A DNA stretch of 9,241 bases from an uncultured Collinsella sp. (GTDB taxonomy: Bacteria > Actinomycetota > Coriobacteriia > Coriobacteriales > Coriobacteriaceae). A program made the translations under genes and the position numbers. Shown here one piece after another: positions 1 to 6,586 of the stretch. Where the stretch lies: the NCBI GenBank assembly GCA_938023905.1, contig CALJCO010000095.1, positions 1 through 9,241 on the forward strand, given 5' to 3'. Within the stretch, counting starts at the first letter, position 1, and each line of letters starts with the position of its first letter. The notes under the pieces were generated by a model, which saw only the letters and a list, made by a program, of their open reading frames with translations, searched no databases and was not told the DNA's origin.

Positions 1-2
1 AC

Positions 3-401
3 CGCACGGCGGACGCCTTTGCCTCGCTGCTGCGGGACTGCGCCGCCCACTATGACGGCCGGGAGCGCCGGCCGGAGCAGCTGCTATTGTACCACGTCGG
101 CCGGTATCTGTATCTGGCCGATGCACTCGAGGACCTGCCGCGCGATGTGCGGGCAGGTGCGTATAACCCGCTTCGCTACCGCTACGGCGCGGACGGCGGG
201 ACGCTCGATCCGGCGGACCGGGCACAGCTGCTCGAAACGATCGACGCCTCCATCAGCATGGCCTGCTCGGCCATGGAGCTGCTGGATGGGCGGCGCGACC
301 GGGAGCTGCTTTCCAACATCTTATATTTCGGACTCCCCGCCGTGCTCCATGCAGTCGCGGAGGGAACGTTCCGCAAGGCGGGAAACAGGAGGAAAACATG
401 A
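3..401 (+). CDS. DUF5685 family protein, C-terminal part (5' end outside window)
   Basis: The frame is open from the left edge to TGA at 399-401, giving about 132 C-terminal residues, so the real start lies outside the window. The visible part looks all-helical. It contains YHVGRYLYLADALEDLPRD followed by GAYNP, and near the end NILYFGLPAVLHAV. I recognise this pattern from the DUF5685 family, which is common in Firmicutes and often sits directly before a short J-domain protein. No biochemical function is established to my knowledge. The cysteine-bearing N-terminus typical of the family cannot be checked here. Its stop overlaps the dnaJ start (ATGA), so translation is probably coupled. Codon use is odd: of 17 arginine codons, 8 are CGG, 7 CGC, 2 AGG and none CGT, whereas CGT is common in the genes downstream. 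The frame is firm; the family call comes from memory of the motif. Confidence 0.75.
   Translation, partial: RTADAFASLLRDCAAHYDGRERRPEQLLLYHVGRYLYLADALEDLPRDVRAGAYNPLRYRYGADGGTLDPADRAQLLETIDASISMACSAMELLDGRRDRELLSNILYFGLPAVLHAVAEGTFRKAGNRRKT
387..400 (+). promoter_or_regulatory. Ribosome binding site and coupled start of dnaJ
   Basis: A strong Shine-Dalgarno sequence, AGGAGG at 387-392, lies five bases before ATG 398-400. It is embedded in the last codons of the upstream frame, whose TGA (399-401) overlaps the ATG. This fixes the dnaJ start and suggests that ribosomes finishing the upstream gene re-initiate here. I saw no CIRCE or HAIR-type heat-shock operator nearby; any promoter for the gene must lie upstream of the window. 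Confidence 0.8.
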
Positions 402-1540
402 AGGACCCCTATGAAGTGCTCGGTGTGCCGCACGGCGCCTCGGAGGATGAGATCAAAAAGGCCTACCGGAAATTGGCCAAAAAATACCACCCCGACATGA
501 ACCCCGGGGACAAGGAGGCCGAGGCCAAGTTCAAGGAACTCAACGAGGCCTATTCCGTTCTTTCCGATGAGCAGAAGCGTGCTAACTACGACCGTTACGG
601 CACCGCGGACGGCCCCGGTGGCTCTGGTTATGTCGACATCAACGATATCTTTGGTGGCATGGGCATGGACGACCTGTTCTCGTCGTTTTTTGGCGGCGGT
701 GCCGGCGGTGGCGCCCGCGGCCGTCGTGAGCGTCGTCGCGGACGTGACATGGCCATCTCGCTTTCGGTGACGCTCGAGGAGGCGGCGCTCGGCTGCAAAA
801 AGACGATCAGCTATGATCGCCTTGCTCCTTGCGAGGACTGCAACGGTACCGGTAGGGCCGAGGGTGCACAGGAAAAGCAGTGCAGTCGCTGCCACGGTAC
901 GGGCTACGTCACGACGGTTCAGCGATCGTTTTTGGGCCAGGTTCAGTCTTCCTCGCCTTGCCCCGACTGCCATGGCGAGGGCACGGTTATCGACCATCCC
1001 TGCGAGACCTGCGACGGTCAGGGTCGCACGCCTTCGCACGAAAAGATCGACATCGATATTCCCGCCGGCGTTTCGACCGGTCGCCAGCTGCGTGTGAGCG
1101 GCTTTGGCGAGGCCGGCCTTCGCGGCGAGCCTTCGGGCGACCTGATTGTCAACGTGCGCGTTGCCGACCATGAGCGCTTTAAGCGCAACGGTGATGACCT
1201 GTACCTGGTGAGCGATATCTCGATTGCGCAGGCTGCGCTCGGCTGCGAGATCGAGGTCGAGGGCATTATGCCCGACGAGGTCGTTAAGGTGACGGTTCCC
1301 GCCGGCGCCCAGTACGGCGACACCGTGAGCGTCAATAATTACGGCATGCCGCGCATTGGCGGTGGCGGTTCGCGTGGCCGCCTGATCGTGCAACTGCGCG
1401 TGGTCGTTCCCACCAATCTTTCCAATAAGCAACGCGAGCTGCTCCGTGCTTTTGCCGATGAGATGGGCGATGACGTCGCTTCCGGTAAGAAGTCGGTGAC
1501 CGACCGTATCAAGAGTGCCCTCGACGATATCCTCGATTAA
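398..1540 (+). CDS. dnaJ: Chaperone protein DnaJ (Hsp40 co-chaperone)
   Basis: DnaJ delivers unfolded clients to DnaK in the cytoplasm and stimulates its ATPase. The 380-residue protein has the full type I layout. A J-domain (about 3-68) carries HPD at 31-33. A Gly/Phe-rich linker (about 73-105) follows. The zinc-binding region has four CxxCxGxG repeats, with cysteines at 145/148, 162/165, 188/191 and 202/205. The C-terminal substrate-binding domains end near 380. No dnaK or grpE is adjacent, which fits the actinobacterial second DnaJ that usually follows hrcA. Here a DUF5685 gene occupies that place. The opening (KDPYEVLGVPHGAS) differs from the usual DYYEVLGV, and codons 1-29 use AAA for four of six lysines against one of 14 afterwards. 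The N-terminus may therefore have a different origin from the rest. The gap to the next gene is 9 nt. Confidence 0.96.
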   Translation: MKDPYEVLGVPHGASEDEIKKAYRKLAKKYHPDMNPGDKEAEAKFKELNEAYSVLSDEQKRANYDRYGTADGPGGSGYVDINDIFGGMGMDDLFSSFFGGGAGGGARGRRERRRGRDMAISLSVTLEEAALGCKKTISYDRLAPCEDCNGTGRAEGAQEKQCSRCHGTGYVTTVQRSFLGQVQSSSPCPDCHGEGTVIDHPCETCDGQGRTPSHEKIDIDIPAGVSTGRQLRVSGFGEAGLRGEPSGDLIVNVRVADHERFKRNGDDLYLVSDISIAQAALGCEIEVEGIMPDEVVKVTVPAGAQYGDTVSVNNYGMPRIGGGGSRGRLIVQLRVVVPTNLSNKQRELLRAFADEMGDDVASGKKSVTDRIKSALDDILD

Positions 1541-1549
1541 GGAGCCCGC

Positions 1550-2842
1550 GTGCTCGCACCCCATATTTCCGTCGTCAACCTCGGCTGCCGTGTCAACCGG
1601 GTTGAGTCTGACCGTATCACTGCCGATCTTATGCGCCTGGGCTTTGCTATGGTGGAGCCCCACGATGCCGATCTGATCGTCATTAACACCTGTGCCGTTA
1701 CGGGCGAGGCCGAGGCCAAGACCCGTAAGGCCGTCCGTCATGCGCTGGCCCATCCAAACGAGCCCTATGTGGTCGTGACCGGATGCGTGGTCAATTTGCA
1801 TCCCGAGGAGCTGTTGGAGCTTTCGGATCGCGTGATTGCCGAGCCGTCTAAGATCGATGTCGTCGAACGTGTCTGCGAGGTGCTGGGCGTTGAGTCCGAT
1901 AGCGTTCCCGCCTGCAGCGATGGTGACGTGGTCGATGCGCTCGGTCGTTCGCGGCTGGGCGTGAAGATCCAGGATGGCTGCAACCATCGCTGCACCTATT
2001 GCATCGTGTGGAAGGCCCGCGGCCCCGAGCGTTCCGTGCCCGTCGAGTCCGTTCTCGAACAGGTGCGCGAAGCCCAGGAGGCCGGCGTGCCCGAGGTGGT
2101 GCTGACCGGTGTGAACCTGGGTGCCTACGATGGCAAGAGCGCGACCGACGAGCATGTCGAAATCGATGAGCTGCTCGAGGCCATCATGGAGCGCACGACT
2201 ATTGCGCATGTGCGCATTTCCTCGGTCGAACCCATGGATATCTCTGAGCGCCTGCTTAAGGTTATGGCGCGCTATCCGCAGCGTATCGCCCCGTTTTTGC
2301 ACCTGCCCGTGCAGTCCGGCTGTACGGCGACCTTGCATCGCATGGGTCGTCCCTATAGTGCGGAGGCCTTTGAGGACACGGTGCGTATGATTCGCGCCAA
2401 CTTGCCCCAGGCGTCTCTTTCGTGCGATGTCATCGTCGGTTTTCCTGGTGAGACGGACGAGGAGTTCGAGGAGTCGCTGGCGCTGTGCCGCCGTGTGGGT
2501 TTCTCGCGTATGCACGTGTTCCGCTACAGCAAACGTCCCGGTACCCTTGCTGCCGACATGCCCGACCAGGTGCCGCCCGAGGTTATGGCCGAGCGCAGCC
2601 GCCGTATGCGAGACGCGGCGCAGGAGCTCGCTATTGCCGATGCTCGTCGTCGCGTGGGCACTGTCGAGCGTGCCGTGCTTGAGTACGATGACAATTTAAC
2701 GCTCGGTTCGTTCCATCATGCCCGTCTTGACGATACCTGTGGACTTACAGCCCCGTGCCTGCTCGATGTTGCTATCATCGGAGTCGATGATTCCGGCTTG
2801 GTCCATGCGCGCAGGGAGGTCCATGGAAGCCTCGAAGATTAG
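1550..2842 (+). CDS. mtaB: tRNA (N6-threonylcarbamoyladenosine(37)-C2)-methylthiotransferase MtaB
   Basis: This radical SAM enzyme adds a methylthio group to t6A at position 37 of ANN-decoding tRNAs, giving ms2t6A. The 430-residue protein has an N-terminal UPF0004 domain with the three auxiliary-cluster cysteines C13 (NLGCRVN), C48 (NTCAVT) and C79 (TGCVV). The radical SAM CxxxCxxC motif follows at C144, C148 and C151 (GCNHRCTYC). The C-terminal segment (about 365-425) looks like a weak TRAM RNA-binding domain. The NLGCRVNRVESD start favours MtaB over MiaB or RimO. GTG 1550 is chosen because TAAGGAG overlaps the dnaJ stop with five bases of spacing. In Bacillus, mtaB also follows dnaJ, but with prmA and rsmE in between; both are absent here. 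The 3' end overlaps phoH by 20 nt. Paralogue assignment rests on motif memory. Confidence 0.9.
   Translation: MLAPHISVVNLGCRVNRVESDRITADLMRLGFAMVEPHDADLIVINTCAVTGEAEAKTRKAVRHALAHPNEPYVVVTGCVVNLHPEELLELSDRVIAEPSKIDVVERVCEVLGVESDSVPACSDGDVVDALGRSRLGVKIQDGCNHRCTYCIVWKARGPERSVPVESVLEQVREAQEAGVPEVVLTGVNLGAYDGKSATDEHVEIDELLEAIMERTTIAHVRISSVEPMDISERLLKVMARYPQRIAPFLHLPVQSGCTATLHRMGRPYSAEAFEDTVRMIRANLPQASLSCDVIVGFPGETDEEFEESLALCRRVGFSRMHVFRYSKRPGTLAADMPDQVPPEVMAERSRRMRDAAQELAIADARRRVGTVERAVLEYDDNLTLGSFHHARLDDTCGLTAPCLLDVAIIGVDDSGLVHARREVHGSLED
2814..2825 (+). promoter_or_regulatory. Ribosome binding site deciding the phoH start inside mtaB
   Basis: GGGAGG at 2814-2819 lies three bases before ATG 2823-2825, a short but workable spacing. 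The frame stays open upstream as far as 2718, but no earlier start has a Shine-Dalgarno sequence, and the upstream translation is only the out-of-frame reading of the mtaB tail. The overlap with mtaB suggests coupled translation. Confidence 0.65.
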
Positions 2843-3809
2843 ACTTACCGTTCCCGAGGGAATTGATCCCTCGCGCGTTTTGGGCGCCGGCGACGGCGTC
2901 CTTCGTGCGCTCGAGAGTTTGGTTCGCGCCCATGTGGTCGCCCGTGGCGATAGCATCGCCGTGAGCGGTGACCCGGACGAGGTCGAACTCGTGGCGCGTT
3001 TTTTCGAACATACTTTCCGTGAGGCGGCCGCCGGGCGCACGCTGTCTGCCGACGATGTCTCTCGCTGCCTGGCCGTCTTGCGCGACGGCGAGCATGAGGC
3101 CACATCGCTTCGCGATGACGTGCTGCTTTCATACCGCGGTCATGCCATTCGTCCCAAGACGCTTGGGCAAAAGCGCTATGTGGATGCCATTCGCTCGCAT
3201 ACCATCACCTTTGGCTTGGGTCCTGCCGGTACCGGTAAGACCTATCTGGCCATGGCGCTCGCCGTTGCCGCGCTCAAGCGCCACGAGGTGGGCCGTCTGA
3301 TCTTGACGCGTCCGGTTGTCGAGGCGGGGGAGAACCTGGGCTTTTTGCCTGGCACCCTCGAGGAAAAGATCGATCCGTACATGCGTCCGCTTTACGACGC
3401 CCTTTTTGACATGATGGATCGCGAGCGAACCGATGAGCTTATGGAGCGCGGCGTGATCGAGATCGCCCCGCTTGCCTATATGCGCGGTCGTACGCTGAGC
3501 GATGCTTTCGTGGTGCTCGACGAGGCGCAAAATACCACGCCCGAGCAGATGAAGATGTTCCTGACACGCCTTGGATTCAACTCCAAGTTCGTGATTACCG
3601 GCGACCTCAGCCAGCGCGACCTGGTGGGTCGTCGTGGTGGCTTGGCGGATGTCGAGAAGATTTTGGGCCGTGTCGACGATGTGGCGTTTGCACACCTGGA
3701 GCGCGCCGATGTGGTGCGCCATGCCCTGGTGGGTCGTATCGTCGAGGCATACGATGCTTATGATGACGTGCGTGAGCAGCGCTCGCGCGACCGAAAGGAG
3801 TCCCGTTGA
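2823..3809 (+). CDS. phoH: PhoH-like ATPase (PhoH family protein)
   Basis: The product is a cytoplasmic P-loop NTPase related to the helicase fold. It is linked to RNA metabolism mainly because it neighbours ybeY almost universally; the exact reaction is not settled. The 328-residue protein has an N-terminal domain (about 1-110) of the kind often called KH-like. The PhoH core follows, with Walker A GPAGTGKT at 133-140 and Walker B VVLDEAQNT, whose acidic pair is D233-E234. The conserved tail includes GDLSQRDLVGRRGGL. Length is normal for the family. Its TGA overlaps the ybeY start by four bases, and mtaB overlaps its 5' end by 20 nt. In Bacillus a 7TM-HD gene (pgpH/yqfF) sits between phoH and ybeY; none is present here. 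PhoH2-type PIN fusions are excluded because there is no N-terminal PIN domain. Confidence 0.93.
   Translation: MEASKIRLTVPEGIDPSRVLGAGDGVLRALESLVRAHVVARGDSIAVSGDPDEVELVARFFEHTFREAAAGRTLSADDVSRCLAVLRDGEHEATSLRDDVLLSYRGHAIRPKTLGQKRYVDAIRSHTITFGLGPAGTGKTYLAMALAVAALKRHEVGRLILTRPVVEAGENLGFLPGTLEEKIDPYMRPLYDALFDMMDRERTDELMERGVIEIAPLAYMRGRTLSDAFVVLDEAQNTTPEQMKMFLTRLGFNSKFVITGDLSQRDLVGRRGGLADVEKILGRVDDVAFAHLERADVVRHALVGRIVEAYDAYDDVREQRSRDRKESR
3796..3808 (+). promoter_or_regulatory. Ribosome binding site supporting a TTG start for ybeY
   Basis: AGGAG at 3796-3800 lies five bases before TTG 3806-3808, and TTG overlaps the phoH stop (TTGA). No ATG or GTG in the ybeY frame is better placed. GTG at 3810 is out of frame. 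This is a typical coupled start with a weak initiation codon, consistent with low, linked expression. Confidence 0.7.
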
Positions 3810-4315
3810 GTGTATTGATCAGCAACGATGCCGAGCTCGATACGCTGCTCGACGCGCAGGAGGTGGAGCACATCTGCGAGGTTGTGCTTGCCGCCGAGGG
3901 TGTTGAGCGTGAAGTCGAGATTTCCCTTTCGTATGTCGACGAGGACGAGATGCACGAGCTCAACCACGAGTGGCGTGGCATCGACCGCACCACCGATGTG
4001 CTCTCGTTTGAATGTGACTCGGCCTTTGACGAGGATATTCCCGCTGACGAGACGCTCGAGCTCGGCGATATCATCTTTGCCCCGCAGGTCATTGCCCGTC
4101 AGGCCCCCGGCTTTGGCAATAGCCCTGCTGACGAGTGCCGCCTGATGCTCGTACACGGCATGCTGCACCTGCTGGGGTATGACCATATCGAGGACGACGA
4201 GGCCGAGGTCATGGAGGCCCGCGAGGACGCTATCCTGCGCGATCTGGCGCTCGAGCGCGGCGAGGACCCCAAACTCGTTCACGTCGGCCCCATCACCAAT
4301 CATGCCCACGACTAG
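3806..4315 (+). CDS. ybeY: Endoribonuclease YbeY (rRNA maturation factor)
   Basis: YbeY is a single-strand-specific, metal-dependent endoribonuclease needed for 3' maturation of 16S rRNA and for 70S ribosome quality control. The 169-residue protein carries the family signature HGMLHLLGYDH, giving the zinc ligands H117, H121 and H127. Ahead of it are ELNHEWRGIDRTTDVLSFE, the usual upstream signature, and LGDIIFAP. The size fits the family (about 150-170 residues). It starts at TTG 3806, overlapping phoH by four bases, and is followed after 9 nt by dgkA. YbeY and Era both act on the 30S subunit, so sharing this transcript makes functional sense. Nothing in the sequence suggests loss of activity. 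Confidence 0.95.
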   Translation: MSVLISNDAELDTLLDAQEVEHICEVVLAAEGVEREVEISLSYVDEDEMHELNHEWRGIDRTTDVLSFECDSAFDEDIPADETLELGDIIFAPQVIARQAPGFGNSPADECRLMLVHGMLHLLGYDHIEDDEAEVMEAREDAILRDLALERGEDPKLVHVGPITNHAHD

Positions 4316-4324
4316 GAGCCGTTT

Positions 4325-4702
4325 ATGATTCCCGGATCGAACAAGGACCATCCGTCCTTTTTAAAGTCGTTCTCCTACGCCATGGAGGGCTTCGTCACCG
4401 CCGTCAAGACCGAGCGCAACATTAAGGTCATGCTCGTGGCAGGCGTGTGCACCGTCATTGCCGGCTGCATTGTGGGGCTCGACATTGCCGAGTGGGCCAC
4501 GATTATCATCTGCTGCGGCCTGGTGATTCACGGCGAGCTGTGCAATACCGCCATGGAGGCCATCGTCGATCTGGCGACCCAGGAGCTCCATCCGCTGGCA
4601 AAACGCGCCAAGGACATCGCCGCCGCCTCGGTATACGTACTTTCAATCACCGCCGCGATTGTGGGCTTGCTGGTATTTGCCCACGCGCTCGGCTTTATTT
4701 AG
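4325..4702 (+). CDS. dgkA: Diacylglycerol kinase family protein / probable undecaprenol kinase
   Basis: This is a small integral-membrane lipid kinase. In Gram-positives the family mostly phosphorylates undecaprenol to recycle the cell-wall carrier lipid; in Escherichia coli the substrate is diacylglycerol. The 125-residue protein has an amphipathic N-terminus and three hydrophobic segments at about 33-51, 55-70 and 98-122. The catalytic signature is GELCNTAMEAIVD, where E71, N74 and E78 match the E. coli E69, N72 and E76. RAKD follows, with D97. ATG 4325 has AGGAG at 4314-4318 with six bases of spacing, overlapping the ybeY stop. The ybeY-dgkA-era order is that of Bacillus, minus cdd. Substrate choice between undecaprenol and diacylglycerol cannot be read from the sequence. 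Confidence 0.9.
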   Translation: MIPGSNKDHPSFLKSFSYAMEGFVTAVKTERNIKVMLVAGVCTVIAGCIVGLDIAEWATIIICCGLVIHGELCNTAMEAIVDLATQELHPLAKRAKDIAAASVYVLSITAAIVGLLVFAHALGFI

Positions 4703-4714
4703 AAAGGGATTCCC

Positions 4715-5782
4715 ATGTCCGACAATATGCAGCCTACCGATGAGATTTTGGACGAAGAGTCCCTGGATGCTAAGGCGACCGAGGATTGCGATGAGGTCGA
4801 GGAGTTCGACCCATTTGAGGGCATGAGCGACGAGGAGCTCGACGCCCTGTGCGACGAGGACGACAACCTCGCGGGCTTTGGCGACGTTGAGCCTGGTTTC
4901 CGCAGCGGCTTTGTGGCCCTGGTCGGCCGCCCCAACGCCGGCAAGTCCACGCTGCTCAACGCCTGCTATGGCAAAAAGGTCGCCATCACCTCGCCGGTGG
5001 CCCAGACGACCCGCCGCCGCATGCGCGCCGTCGTCAACCGCCCCGGCTACCAGCTGGTCTTTGTCGATACCCCGGGTATCCACAAGCCCAAGGACGGCCT
5101 GGGCTCCGAGCTCAACAAGAGCGCGCTGTTCGAGCTGAACGATGTCGATGTTGTCGCGTTTTTGATTGATGCCACCAAACCGATCGGCAGGGGAGACGCC
5201 TGGGTTGCCGAGCGTGTCAAGAATGCCCGTTCCAAGAAGGTCCTGGTGCTCACCAAGGCCGATGAAGCCGACCCCGCACAGGTCATGGAGCAGCTTAAGG
5301 CCGCCCACGAGCTTATGGAATATGACGACGAGATCGTGACGTCGTCGGTCAAGAACTTTAACGTCGATGCCTTCATCGAGACCGTTGCGCACTTTTTGCC
5401 CGAGGGTCCGCGTTGGTTCCCCGAGGACATGGGTACCGACGCTTCCGATGAGACGCTCGTTGCCGAGTTTGTGCGCGAGAAGGTCTTGCGCCGCACCCGT
5501 GATGAGATCCCGCACTCCGTGGGCGTGATTTGCGATGCGCTTGAGCAGACCAAGAAGGTGCTGCGCGTGCACGCCACCATTTACGTCGAGCGCGAGGGCC
5601 AAAAGGGCATCATCATCGGCAAGGGCGGCGAGATGATCAAACATATCGGCATCGACGCCCGTCGCGACCTTGAGCGCATCTTTGGCACCCAGGTCTTTTT
5701 GGAGATGGACGTGAAGGTCAAGGCCGGCTGGCGTGACGACGAGGCCCAGATTCGCCGCTTTGGCTATAACGCCGAGGACTAA
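4715..5782 (+). CDS. era: GTPase Era with acidic N-terminal extension
   Basis: Era binds GTP and the 3' end of 16S rRNA during 30S assembly. At 355 residues it is about 55 longer than the usual Era (about 300), and the excess is at the N-terminus. Residues 1-59 hold 25 Asp or Glu and a single Lys and look disordered. The G domain follows: G1 GRPNAGKS at 71-78, an Era-type switch SPVAQTTRRR, G3 DTPG at 118-121, G4 TKAD at 180-183 (the common form is NKxD) and G5 around S210-K213. The C-terminal KH domain carries IIIGKGGEMIK, with GKGG at 302-305. ATG 4715 is preceded by AAAGGGA and lies 12 nt after dgkA. No other start would trim the extension and keep a ribosome site, so I regard the extension as real. 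recO follows after 15 nt. Confidence 0.94.
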   Translation: MSDNMQPTDEILDEESLDAKATEDCDEVEEFDPFEGMSDEELDALCDEDDNLAGFGDVEPGFRSGFVALVGRPNAGKSTLLNACYGKKVAITSPVAQTTRRRMRAVVNRPGYQLVFVDTPGIHKPKDGLGSELNKSALFELNDVDVVAFLIDATKPIGRGDAWVAERVKNARSKKVLVLTKADEADPAQVMEQLKAAHELMEYDDEIVTSSVKNFNVDAFIETVAHFLPEGPRWFPEDMGTDASDETLVAEFVREKVLRRTRDEIPHSVGVICDALEQTKKVLRVHATIYVEREGQKGIIIGKGGEMIKHIGIDARRDLERIFGTQVFLEMDVKVKAGWRDDEAQIRRFGYNAED

Positions 5783-5800
5783 GGGCGCGCGGCGCGCATG
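5781..5800 (+). promoter_or_regulatory. recO Shine-Dalgarno and start separated by a GC-rich near-palindrome
   Basis: AAGGG at 5781-5785 overlaps the era stop and lies 12 bases before ATG 5798, which is long. The bases between are GCGCGC-G-GCGCGC (5785-5797), able to form a short GCGC stem. Folding would bring the Shine-Dalgarno sequence nearer the start codon. This is a reading of the sequence, not a demonstrated structure. Confidence 0.4.
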
Positions 5801-6547
5801 GCAGGCTCCCGGACATATCGCATGAAGGTGCTCGTCCTCGATAAGACCAAGCTCAAAGAGACCGACCTGATTCTGACGATGCTTGACGAGCGGGGTCGGC
5901 AGGTTCGTGCCGTGGCAAAGGGCGCGCGCAAACCCGGCGGGCGCTTGGCGGCGCGCTGCGAGCTGTTCTGCACCGTCGATATGCTGCTCGCGCATGGTCG
6001 GTCGCTCGACGTGGTTTCTCAGGCCGAGCTCATGGAGGCGCCGCTCGGCGCCTCGCCCGATTACGAGACGACTTGCGCCGCAAGCGCGATTGCCGAGGTG
6101 GCGCGCGTGTGCTCGTTCGAGGACGCCGAGGACCCGTTTACCTTTGCCATCACGCAGCGAGCGCTTGCCTTGGTGGGCGGCGGGCTCGACGCGGCGCATA
6201 TGGATCTACTTGTGGCGGCATATGTCTTTAAGCTGCTGTCCCACGTTGGCTACCGACCCGATTTTTCGGCCTGCGTGCTGTGCGGAGACCCCATGTTGTC
6301 GTATTTTTCGCCCCAGGCGGGCGGTCTCATGTGCGGGTCGTGCGCGTCGAGCGTTCCGGGTGCCGAGCTGGTGTCGACCGGTGAGGTCGCATGGCTGCGC
6401 GCCCTCATGTCCATGACGTTCGATGCACTCATGGCCGAGAGGGTCGACCCCCATACCGCTGCCTTTTTGCTGGGGCTTTCGCACGTGTGGGCTGCGACGC
6501 ACACAGATCAACGTCTCCGTGCGATGGAATTCATGTTGGGTCGGTGA
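5798..6547 (+). CDS. recO: DNA repair protein RecO
   Basis: RecO helps load RecA onto SSB-coated single-stranded DNA in the RecFOR pathway and anneals complementary strands. The 249-residue protein starts with an OB-fold (about 5-80) whose core KVLVLDKTKLKETDLILTML and AVAKGARKPGGR matches the family pattern. A helical domain follows, with a zinc finger of two CxxC pairs at C159/C162 and C179/C182 (CVLCGD and CGSC). Length is typical. ATG 5798 leaves eight residues before KVLVL, which suits the family. ATG 5822 is the alternative but would remove the first strand's lead-in and has no clear ribosome site. It lies 15 nt after era, as in many Firmicutes and Actinobacteria, and appears to be the last gene of the long run. 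The next gene is 138 nt away. Confidence 0.93.
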   Translation: MAGSRTYRMKVLVLDKTKLKETDLILTMLDERGRQVRAVAKGARKPGGRLAARCELFCTVDMLLAHGRSLDVVSQAELMEAPLGASPDYETTCAASAIAEVARVCSFEDAEDPFTFAITQRALALVGGGLDAAHMDLLVAAYVFKLLSHVGYRPDFSACVLCGDPMLSYFSPQAGGLMCGSCASSVPGAELVSTGEVAWLRALMSMTFDALMAERVDPHTAAFLLGLSHVWAATHTDQRLRAMEFMLGR

Positions 6548-6571
6548 TGATGCGCAGGCGCGGGCTGCTTG

Positions 6572-6580
6572 TGGTAACAT
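6572..6580 (+). promoter_or_regulatory. Candidate extended -10 promoter for rpsO
   Basis: TGGTAACAT at 6572-6580 fits an extended -10 element (TGN followed by TAACAT, four of six matches to TATAAT). No good -35 hexamer is present 16-19 bases upstream, which is tolerated by extended -10 promoters. Transcription would begin near 6587, giving a leader of about 100 nt. The position, just after recO and ahead of a structured leader, is appropriate, but the call rests on a short motif. Confidence 0.4.
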
Positions 6581-6586
6581 ACCGAC

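Noticed and set aside
182..2515. Very long open frame on the minus strand opposite dnaJ and mtaB (777 codons)
   Set aside because: It lies opposite well-identified genes. It is repetitive in Ala, Gly, His, Leu and Asp, as expected from the complement of a high-GC gene, and has no recognisable domain. Low stop density in G+C-rich DNA explains it.
2718..2822. Possible 5' extension of phoH
   Set aside because: No Shine-Dalgarno sequence precedes any start there. The extra residues are the out-of-frame reading of the mtaB tail and do not resemble PhoH N-termini.
4643..6199. Long minus-strand open frame opposite era and recO
   Set aside because: It is a composition-driven mirror of two clearly conserved genes, with no family features.
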